This document shows positions 52,152 through 61,803 of a DNA stretch of 64,000 nucleotides, one piece after another. A model generated the notes under the pieces. It had not been told where the DNA came from. It ran no database searches and worked only from the letters and a program-made list of their open reading frames with translations. Origin of the DNA: Melieria omissa (taxonomy: Eukaryota; Arthropoda; Insecta; Diptera; Ulidiidae). The stretch covers positions 103,712,067 through 103,776,066 of the forward strand of contig OZ020269.1 in the NCBI GenBank assembly GCA_963971225.1, in the 5' to 3' direction. Position numbers and translations under genes: made by a program. Each line of letters starts with the position of its first letter. Position 1 is the first letter of the stretch.

Positions 52152-53038
52152 TAGGGTTTTCCAACAAGAGGTGTTATTTTGGTATTCAAAGAATAATGCC
52201 ATTTTTGAGATAAATGATCGTATGTTTATTTCATAATAAAGAGGAAGGTATGCCGTTAATAATGAAAAACAACATCAGCCAAATGGCCACCACGACCACG
52301 CTTACAGGACCATATCCTTTTCATGAAATTTTCCATTTTCCTCGGTAGCCTCACAAATTCTATCTTTGAGGTCTTGAATCGACGATTGGCTGTTGGCGTA
52401 CACCTTATCTTTCACGTGGCCCCAAAGGAAGAAGTCGCAAGGTGTTAAATCACAAGATCTCGGTGGCCTATTGTGATCACCTCTTCCAGAGATAACACCC
52501 AGAGGATCCAATCAGCAAAGACACGACGTTGCTGATGATCGGTCGGCTTGAGTTCTTGTGTTAACTGAACTTTATAAGCCTTAAGATACAAGTCTTTATG
52601 CAAAATACGGTGTAATGCCGTTTTTGAAATGCCCAATTCCAAAGAACGACGAGGAATCGACAAACCTGGGTTTTCTTCCACACTTTGGGCTACAGCAGCA
52701 ATATTCTCAGTTCTTCTTGAGCGACATGCACGGGTTTTATTCTTCACATCACTAACTTGTCCCAACAGCTCGAATTTTTCCACCAAATTCTGTATTGGTG
52801 TCCGACAAGGTGCTTCACAACGACCCAAAAATGCTTTAGTTTTGCGAACTGTGAATGCAAGATTTTCACCATTTTTATAGTGAATTTTAATAATTTCAAT
52901 GCGTTGTTGAAGCGTGTATCGTTCCATTTTTAGTAATGGCGTAGTTTCTATTTGTCAAATGTCAAAGAATAAAAGCTTCAAAAGTGACAGCTACCGAAAT
53001 ACCGGGTGATTCAAAATAACACTTGTTGGAAAACCCTA
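52152..53038 (-). mobile_element. Internally deleted mariner-family element
   Basis: 887 bp between TA dinucleotides (52150-52151, 53039-53040). The inverted ends read TAGGGTTTTCCAACAAG and continue as GTGTTATTTTG after a two-base difference. It carries a disrupted transposase on the minus strand. Confidence 0.85.
52302..52927 (-). pseudogene. Mariner transposase, core deleted and frameshifted
   Basis: From the ATG at 52927 (MERYTLQQRIEIIKIHY) about 145 residues of the DNA-binding half are readable, including GISKTALHRILHKDL, then YKVQLTQELKPTDHQQRR, and VFADWIL. The frame then runs out. Another frame, overlapping at about 52445-52511, supplies RPPRSCDLTPCDFFLWGHVK, the third catalytic block and what follows, to about 52302. 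Roughly 100 residues holding the first two catalytic aspartates are missing. The N-terminal domain is well preserved. Same broad mariner group as the 724-1331 element (PPRSCDLTP type) but a different family. Confidence 0.8.
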
Positions 53039-53040
53039 TA

Positions 53041-55154
53041 TATCCCCGCAGTATTGAAAGGGTTAAAGAACTATTGATGATTTGAATATGGTAGGCATTG
53101 CTCCACTGGAAAATATTGCCAAATTCAACTAAAGCTCAGTCATTCATTCATTCATAACAAGAAATCGACAAGTTGTCTGTCTTGCCAACTCAACCTTAGG
53201 TAAAAAATTTACCTTTTGGGCCCATTGTGAAGCCCTTCGATTTGAGTGTTGGTGTCCTTTTCCTATCTGTTGAGCTCTCTGTAGATCCAGACGAAATCTT
53301 TTGGGAGACATGTGGTCTTGACGAGGAAATTGTGAACATAAGAAATCAGTGGATCTGTAGATTCATCAAAGAACTTAGTCACAAGAGTTTGGAGTCATTG
53401 TCCTTTAGTGATGGACAGTGACATAGCAAATGTTTGACTGATTCTACTGCATCCTTAACTCATCCACAACTTCTGCACAAATGGTTTCATTTCAAAAACA
53501 TTACCTTTCACACCTTTCAACAGCCTACACCCACCTAACCAACATAGCCAATTCATTTCACACACACACACTTGGTATGTGAAATATTTTCGGTTACACC
53601 ATATCTGGCATCTTCTCGTTCGCTTTGCGTTATTATTATAACCTCTTTTTTTACTTAATTCCAGCCCAACGCAACAATACACAAACGTTTCTCAGAACTT
53701 GCGCCTGATTTACGCTCAATGCATACGAATTTGTATATATGTCCGCGTCCGATCTTTGTCTGTTTTGCAATGTTTGTGAATTTTGTTTTCATTGGCAATG
53801 CGTGAGTCGGTGTGGTTTATTTATTTGCCCATTCGGTTCGCTGGCAGTTTTATTTTGCCATTTCAATCATGTTGGAAATTTTTATATTTACCAGATGTGC
53901 TGCCAAAGTATTTATGGTATTTTGTGAAGTTTGCTTCGAAATCTTCGTAGAAAAGTTTGTGTGTGCATATTTGGACACATTTTTGACTATGATTTATAGG
54001 CGTTGAGCAATAATGAGTGGAAGAGTATGGAATTTTGTCTTTTGTGGCATATTTCTATAGCATGAGAAGTGTGAGGTTTTTGAGAAATTTCAAAAAATTT
54101 CCAAAACATTTGATTGAATTTGATTGTGTCAACATTTATTCAAACACCATTAATATTAAAGATATTACTTCGATGCATAATATGCGAATGTGAAAATTTG
54201 TGTCACCAGCACTTAAACACACTGCACTGTGGCCACAGCAGCAGTCAGTACTAACGAAAAAAAAATGTTAACATGTGACACTGGAATGCCAACGCCAAAA
54301 AATGCTGCGTGAAATTTATTTTTGTAAAATTTTTAGCGGCCCGCAGCCGGCAGCCATTTACGCACTGCAGCGCACTGGGCCAAAGTTGTGCCGCATGGCA
54401 CATGTTAAAGTGCAGCAACAGCAACAACAACAACAATCACAGTTGCTTTATGTTTTGGTTGTTTTTAGGCTTTTGTTTTTACATGCCAAACGGCATAGCA
54501 GACAGACAGACAGACAAAACACACACACACACCACAGACTGACAAACATACAGACAGAGGCTAATGGCTAAGGTCACACACTGACTGACTGGCTGGCTGA
54601 ATGACATGTGACGGCATCACAGGCCGGAACTGCTTTCGCTGCAGTGCACTTGGCGTGTATGTGTTTGTGTGTGTGTGTGTGAGTGCCTGCGTGTGTCGAT
54701 TTGCTCTGTGCGGCAGGAAAAATCAATCGCTGCCTCAGTTCAATATTATTGTACAGCAAAAAAAAAATTCAACAAAAACAAATACATGCACATTGTACGA
54801 GTAGTGTCTCCCGCCCTCTCGGGACTGTACAATTTTCGTGCAGCCGTTTTTTTCCCGACAGAGCCAGCGTGTCAATGTGGCATTGCTGGAATGGTGGAAA
54901 ATGCAATCCGTGCAACCGCAAGTCTGTGTAAATATTATGCCACCAACTGTCACATGTGACAGTTTAGTATTTTTACTTTTTTTGTTTTGTTTTTGTTTGT
55001 GCTTCAATTTTTTAAACAATATTTATTTAGCGCTGATTTTCTATACAAATATTTGGGCGTTGTTATTTCAAGAATTTGTTAATATTTGTTGAAATGAAAA
55101 TGTGGTTAAACTTTTTTTGTTAAAGGAATTAATTAAAATTTTTAGAGACAGATA
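53041..55154. other. Non-coding DNA with microsatellites
   Basis: CAG/CAA tract at 54410-54440, GACA/CA tract at 54498-54540, GT tract at 54660-54684. A 64-codon frame at 53227-53421 has no recognisable domain. Confidence 0.5.
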
Positions 55155-55156
55155 TA

Positions 55157-55902
55157 TCAGGTGTACAACTTTGCTTCCGCCGTTTTCCGATAGGTGGCTG
55201 TACCGGCTGAGGCTGGTTGAAATACATAGATGGTAATGCCTTTAAAGTGAGTGTGGACAGTGCCTAACGAATTGTCATCGCCGTTTCAGTGACAGTTGTT
55301 CTTGTTTTCGTATTATTCACGCTCGAAAATGTCCGTTTATGTGCCCAATTCTCGCCATTTGCGGGAAGTGTTACTTTTCTGTTACAATTCGAAAAAAAAT
55401 GCAGCTGAAGCGCATCGAATGCTCTCAGAAACTTACGGTGATGCTGCTCTGAGTGAAAGAACGTGTCGGGAGTGGTTTCAACGTTTTAAACATGGTGATT
55501 TCGTGGTGAGTGAAAATGGTGAGTCATCCTCGACAATGCTCGGCCTCACGTCGCAAAAGTAGTCAAAAAGTACCTAGAAACGCTGAAATGGGAAGTCTTG
55601 CCCCACCCGCCGTATTCCCCAGATGTCGCCCCTTCTGGCTTCCACCTATTCCGTTCGATGACACACGGCCTGGCAGATCAACATTTTCAATCCTTCGAAG
55701 AATTGGAAAAATGGATTGCTTCATGGATAGCGTCAAAAGAGGACTCCTTTTTTCGAGCCGGGATCCGAAAATTGCCGGAAAGATGGGAGAAAGTTGTCGC
55801 TAGCGACGGACAATACTATGAATAATACATCTGTAAGCACTTTTTCGCAATAAAGCTTTTAATTTTGGAAAAAAAACGGCGGAAGCAAAGTTGTAAACCT
55901 GA
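55157..55902 (+). mobile_element. Internally deleted mariner-family element
   Basis: 746 bp flanked by TA (55155-55156, 55903-55904). The inverted ends begin TCAGGTGTACAACTTTGC and match over about 32 bp with one difference. It encodes a shortened transposase. Confidence 0.88.
55329..55825 (+). pseudogene. Mos1-like mariner transposase, core deleted
   Basis: The ATG at 55329 opens MSVYVPNSRHLREVLLF, continuing through TCREWFQRFKHGDF (first helix-turn-helix) to about 55520. The sequence then jumps into LDNARPHVAKVVKKYLETL in another frame, so the second helix-turn-helix and the first catalytic aspartate are gone. The rest runs normally to KLPERWEKVVASDGQYYE and a stop at 55825. The third catalytic block reads YSPDVAPSGFHLF, with glycine where the family has aspartate. 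The wording is close to the mauritiana/Mos1 type. Not functional as an enzyme. Confidence 0.82.
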
Positions 55903-55904
55903 TA

Positions 55905-57075
55905 CTTATGTGACTTTGAGGGTTGGGAGGGCATAGCATTTTGGATATTTTGTTATTTTGGTTAAGGTTGGAAGTGTGCAACGCAAGTCGCATTTCTGCT
56001 ATGAGGTGCAAGTGGTCCAGTGTGAATCAGTTCTTGTCAGTGGAAACAACCGTCAATTAGTTTCGTTTTCCAAATAAGCTCAAGAATACTGACTATGCGC
56101 AACTGAATAGTGCACAAAAAACCAGAGAATAAAAAATTTTCAGATGAGAAAGGGGCCTTGATAGTTCAGGGAACTTTTGACTACTAAAAGCAAAGTTGGA
56201 AGTAGACAAAAAAATGATGAATTGAAAGGGAAAGGATTACAAAATTAATGATTTAATAGAAATATTTGACACTTGACTACTAAAAGCAAAGTTGAAAGTA
56301 GACAAAACAAAGTGATTTATTCTAAAGGAAAAGGCTTAACAAATTAATGATTAAATAGAAATCTTTGACATTTGACTACTAAAAGCAAAGTTGAAAGTAG
56401 ACAAAAAAGCGATTTATCCTAAGAAAAAAGCTTACAAAAATAATGATTTAATAGAAATCTTTGACTTTCAACAGTAAAGTTAACAAAAAGTTGGCATGTT
56501 GCGCCGATATGAAACTAAAGTCCACAAAAGTCTTCAGTCACTTAGAGTTTCATTAACAACTTTTTTATAAAAAGTTTACGACAATCTTGTGCACAGTTTT
56601 GACTTCATCACAATGGATATAAAGACTTGCGTCACAAATGACTTCAAGCAACTTTTTGGTTAAATATTCTAAACTGCTATGAAAAATGGCCACTTAATAA
56701 TTTAGACTTAATAGCAAAATTTTCATATTCACAAGGGACAGGAGTGTTGACAGAAGCAACATTTGCTTGTGGTAGGTTTTTCCAAAAATTGTGTTTTGGT
56801 TGAAATGGTATAAAGTGAAGTGACTGAAGTTTGCTCCGAAGGAATTAAATCCTCCAAATTGTTCTGAACTTGGGACCATTGAAAAATATTTTTGTCATAA
56901 TGGAAAGAAAACTGCTAAAACCAAAACAAGTTATCTAAAATTAAAAAGATTGGAAACTGAAATGGATTGGATGGAAAAATGCTAGTTTAAAGCTACGAGC
57001 CTTTGCATAGGTTAACCTCCACAAAATGAAGAAATTGGCATATTTTTACAAAAATAGAGTATAATGACCATAGAG
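55905..57075. other. Non-coding DNA
   Basis: No gene recognised apart from the minisatellite at 56175-56465. Confidence 0.5.
56175..56465 (+). repeat. Three-copy minisatellite
   Basis: Units of about 90-99 bp, each starting TTTGACTACTAAAAGCAAAG or similar and including TAATGATTTAATAGAAAT. Unit starts lie near 56176, 56272, 56371, with a partial fourth at about 56460. Confidence 0.75.
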
Positions 57076-58003
57076 TTACATGGAGTTCCTGATGTTGTAC
57101 CCCAGCCCAGAATTGGTGGAGTTTAGGCCCAGTGTCTCCTGGCACCTTTCCCAGTCTGTTTTCCTGGGATTTCTCAAAGTCTTCCTAACTGAAGCAGAGC
57201 CTTCAATGTCAAATCGTATAATTCTATGATCCGACAGTAAAGGCTCACCAGACACTCTCCAGCCTGTGGCCATCACAATGTCCTGCGCGGTCCCATGTAT
57301 TTGAACCGGTATCTGTACCACAACCGGATCCCTAGAAAGGAAGTCTGCAAGACAAAGATAATTCAAACCATTGGTTATTAACATGCAGGCCCTTGGGTTA
57401 CTACACATAATGTCCCAAAATTCCTGTATGTTCTTTTCTGCCAAACCTCTGATTTGGCCCCTGTACACCCAGGGTTCCTGGACCAGCACTACACTCAGTC
57501 TAGACCTGAGGGTTGCCTTCGCGATGACTGCCGAGGTGGCTTTCGCGTGGTGCATATTGATCTGCGTAACTTTAGTGCTGGTCATCTTCGTCTCAGGATC
57601 TGTCGGCTACGCTTTCATCCTCTGTCAGACCGTCTTCCTTGTCCAGGTCCGACAGAGTTATTCTGTCCGAGTCTTCTTCCTCGGCGGCCATGCTCAGCAT
57701 TGAGAGGTCGATCAAGTCAACCCCCTTAGCTTCGTGAGGTAGAAGGCTGATTTCCTCGATGACTTCACTGCTGGCAGCCTCCTTTTCGAACAGAGTAGCC
57801 ACCTCCTTCGGAATCCCTGAGATTTACGCCGGAGTATTGGCTTCTGGTGCAACAGCCGCGCCTGGTTGTTCTCGGTGCTTGTGCACATGCACCGGAACTG
57901 CACCGAACCGGTACCTCAGGACGCCATTGCACTTCTTAATGGCTTCGAGCGATTGGTCGTCGACCTCAATCGTTAAGATCTTGCCCATCTTCTCGTCCCT
58001 GGA
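57076..58003 (-). pseudogene. LINE fragment: ORF1 end and internally deleted endonuclease
   Basis: The minus strand reads, from 58003, the ORF1 C-terminal part (ILTIEVDDQSLEAI followed by LRYRFGAVPVHVH) with one in-frame TAA at 57826-57824, to a stop at 57593. Seven bases later ORF2 opens at 57585 (MTSTKVTQINMHHAKATSAV) with VLVQEPW. After DIVMAT the frame jumps to GWRVSGEPLLSDHRIIRFD, so about 85 residues of the endonuclease core (the GxDANxHH region) are missing without loss of frame. It ends at 57076, and no RT follows. This is a third, different Loa-like family member. Confidence 0.75.
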
Positions 58004-58690
58004 ATGAAATAAAATAAAATAAAATAAAATAAAATAAAATAAAATAAAATAAAATAAAATAAAATAAAATAAAATAAAATAAAATAAAATAAAATAAAAT
58101 AAAATAAAATAAAATAAAATAAAATAAAATAAAATAAAATAAAATAAAATAAAATAAAATAAAATAAAATAAAATAAAATAAAATAAAATAAAACAAAAT
58201 AAAACAAAATAAAATAAAATAAAATAAAATAAAATAAAATAAAATAAAATAAAATAAAATAAAATAAAATACAATAAAATAAAATAAAATAAAATAAAAT
58301 AAAATAAAATAAAATAAAATAAAATAAAATAAAATAAAATTAAAATAAAATAAAATAAAATAAAATAAAATAAAATAAAATAAAATAAAATAAAATAGAA
58401 TAAAATAAAATAAAATTAAATAAAATAAAATAAAATAAAATAAAATAAAATAAAATAAAATAAAACAAAATAAAATAAAATAAAATAAAATAAAATAAAA
58501 TAAAATAAAATAAAATAAAATAAAATAAAATAAAATAAAATAAAATAAAATAAAATAAAATAAAATAAAATAAAATAAAATAAAATAAAATAAAATAAAA
58601 TAAAATAAAATAAAATAAAATAAACTAAAATAAAATAAAATAAAATAAAACAAAATAAAATAAAATAAAATAAAATGAAATAAAATAAAC
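58004..58690 (+). repeat. (TAAAA)n pentanucleotide array
   Basis: About 690 bp of TAAAA units with rare variants (CAAAA, TAGAA, an extra T). Same motif as 24159-24482 in the opposite orientation. It abuts the LINE fragment with no spacer. Confidence 0.95.
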
Positions 58691-61158
58691 CCCTAGTCCC
58701 ATTCTTTAAAAAAATATATCCTTTCAATAAATTTGAAATTGATTGCAATTTCTTCTATACCAATTTTTCGTATTCAACCAATTCATTTGTGGAAAAACAC
58801 ATTTCAAACAACTTGCAACACTCACACAATCATCTAAAACAACGCGTAGCGCACTTTTGTCTGTCCTTATTACCAAACATTTTTTAGTTTTATACATTTT
58901 TCATTCGTTTATTTTCCCATTCGATTTAATATCATTTTAAATGGTCTCAACAAAGCCAAAACAAACTAAACAACACCAGCAACAATTGAAATTATTCAGT
59001 TACATTTGTGAGTTTTCCATGTCGCCAACATGATTGCTTGCACATAGAAATTGTCTATTTTGGGCACACAAATCGTCCAATTTGCCTCGCATTTTTTTTG
59101 GCTGCATAATTTTTTAATAATATGTTGTGAGAGTTTTAGCAGTTGTTGTGCGTCAAGTGTGAGTGAGTGTTTTATTTTAATGTTTTATTCGTATACTAAC
59201 ATATAAATATGTATATGTGTTGTATAAATATGTAAATATGTATATGTGTTTGAATGTTTGTACATATGTCGTGTTCGAGCACTTTTGACTACAGTGGTTG
59301 CCTTTGTTTTCGTCCAATGGTCGCGCTAATACGGCAATTTGTGCGTATTATTTTTGACTTGATTGTGACATCTGTATGTTTGTATGTGTGTGTGTGTGTG
59401 TGTGTGAGTGCGTGTGCTTGTCACTCTGGTCGCGCTTACGCCGACAGTTGGTGTCAGTCAAAACGACTGCATTTCCGGCATACTTCATGTCTCTATGTCT
59501 TCCACTTGTTGTTGCGTAGCGGAAATAATTATTTATGTTAGAGCCGGAGAAATGCGTTATCTGCACTGCCTGACACCGTTGAACTTCTTGCCACCGCCAA
59601 ATGTTGACACATATTGAAGTCGGTTGCTGCATCGTTGAGTGAATAGTGAAGTTAATATTGTACATTCGACAACGTTTTGACAGCTAATAAGCGCTCAGAA
59701 AGCATGGGTTTTAATGACTCAAAAATGCTCAAAAACATTAACCCTTGACACCCGTTGGTTTTACTTGGAAATGGTTTTGTGAATACAAAAAAATTTCGTA
59801 CGTTTGACCGCATGAAAAATATAAACTAAACAAGCGACTTGCTCTCAACTTAACAAAAAATTTGGAAGTCTGAAAAATTGGTATTAAATAATATTATGAT
59901 TTTTATATTTTAATTTTATATTTTTATTCAAAAACTGTGTTATTATTAAAAAAAACCTATATTAAAAAAAATTTTGTTAAAAAAAGATTACAAAATTTTA
60001 TTAAAAAACATGTTCTACTCTCCAATACGTGGAAAATATTGCAACCAAATTTTAAACTGAACAATCTTTTGTTACAAGAAGTATTAAATTTATTTTTCTT
60101 ATTATAAAATTTCACAAAGCAACATTTATTTTCTTTATTTACATGTTTTACAAATAAATTTAACAAATTATAAACATCAAAAATTTCTTTCCCTCGACCA
60201 CATGAAGATTCACAAAAATGTCAAAAATCCAAATCTTTTTATTATGTGAATTTCAAAATGCTATTTGTATAATTGGAAATGACAACTCCAACAACCAAAT
60301 CACGCGCTGACAGTCAGCGGAATTTACGAAAATTCTTGCGCTGTCAAAAAAAAACGCCAACAAAGCGCGCACACGCCGCTGTTGACGTCGATCATTACAC
60401 GGCGGCGCTAACTTGAGCCGTCAATGTTGTGCGGCACACTTCTGAGTGTAAACATTAGTGTTTGACATAAATCATGCGTATAGTTAGTGCAAAAACAACA
60501 ACAGCGAAAGAGTTGCGCCTCTGACATGTAGTCATTGTGTGGGCGTTTCTCTTTAGCAGCGGCAGCAGTTGGTGGTATTTCCGCAGTCCGGGCGCTTTGA
60601 TTTAGTGCGGTTAATTTCAAATATTTATAGCACATTTAAAATATATAAACAAAACAAATTTTTAAATATGACTGACTGCAGCGGCGTGTTGAAAATTTGT
60701 CTTTGAAAAATGTGCAATATTTACATGTGTTCTACAAATATGCCACAGATTGTGCTGTCAAAGTTTTGAGGGATTTATGAAGGCCGACATTGGAGAAAGT
60801 CTTATTTATGCTGGAAAAGCGATGTGTATATTTGCAGTTTTAGCACTAATATAAGTTTTAAAAGATAATTTATTATCTCGGTTTTTAATATAACATTTTG
60901 TTTTTCAATATATTGGGGCAGCTGCCTCTTTTTGTAAATAAATCAGACTTAACTTTGAAAGAAAAGAGAAGAAACACAAAAAGGAGCCTTTGTAGTCTAA
61001 TCTCCTATTGAAATGTGACATAACACCTCACACACACCTTGAATAAGCAGCAATACAAATTTCGAGAATAACCACAAAATTGATATCATGTCACATCTTA
61101 ATTAGGTTGTGGAAATTATTTGTAGTCCAGACTGACATTTGAACGTCTTTCACAATCT
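58691..61158. other. Non-coding DNA
   Basis: GT run at 59385-59407. 59880-60180 is AT-rich. 60300-60620 is relatively GC-rich, but I see no gene or defined regulatory element. Confidence 0.5.
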
Positions 61159-61803
61159 TGGTCTTAGTCTTAGTCTTAGTCTTAGTCTTAGTCTTAGTCA
61201 TAGTCATAGTCATAGTCTTAGTCTTAGTCTTAGTCTTAGTCTTAGTCTTAGTCTTAGTCTTAGTCTTAGTCTTAGTCTTAGTCTTAGTCTTAGTCTTAGT
61301 CTTAGTCTTAGTCTTAGTCTTAGTCTTAGTCTTAGTCTTAGTCTTAGTCTTAGTCTTAGTCTTAGTCTTAGTCTTAGTCTTAGTCTTAGTCTTAGTCTTA
61401 GTCTTAGTCTTAGTCTTAGTCTTAGTCTTAGTCTTAGTCTTAGTCTTAGTCTTAGTCTTAGTCTTAGTCTTAGTCTTAGTCTTAGTCTTAGTCTTAGTCT
61501 TAGTCTTAGTCTTAGTCTTAGTCTTAGTCTTAGTCTTAGTCTTAGTCTTAGTCTTAGTCTTAGTCTTAGTCTTAGTCTTAGTCTTAGTCTTAGTCTTAGT
61601 CTTAGTCTTAGTCTTAGTCTTAGTCTTAGTCTTAGTCTTAGTCTTAGTCTTAGTCTTAGTCTTAGTCTTAGTCTTAGTCTTAGTCTTAGTCTTAGTCTTA
61701 GTCTTAGTCTTAGTCTTAGTCTTAGTCTTAGTCTTAGTCTTAGTCTTAGTCTTAGTCTTAGTCTTAGTCTTAGTCTTAGTCTTAGTCTTAGTCTTAGTCT
61801 GAG
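61159..61803 (+). repeat. (TTAGTC)n hexanucleotide array
   Basis: About 107 units of a single hexanucleotide, interrupted only by three TCATAG variants near 61197-61216. Two plus-strand frames are open through it because the unit is two codons long (SL and VL repeats); these are not genes. Confidence 0.95.

Noticed and set aside
55296..55328. Upstream start for the Mos1-like transposase at 55296
   Set aside because: The conserved family N-terminus begins at the ATG at 55329.
57824..58748. Minus-strand open frames of 102-226 codons through the TAAAA array
   Set aside because: Same reason; only the small part at 57824-58003 is real LINE ORF1 sequence.
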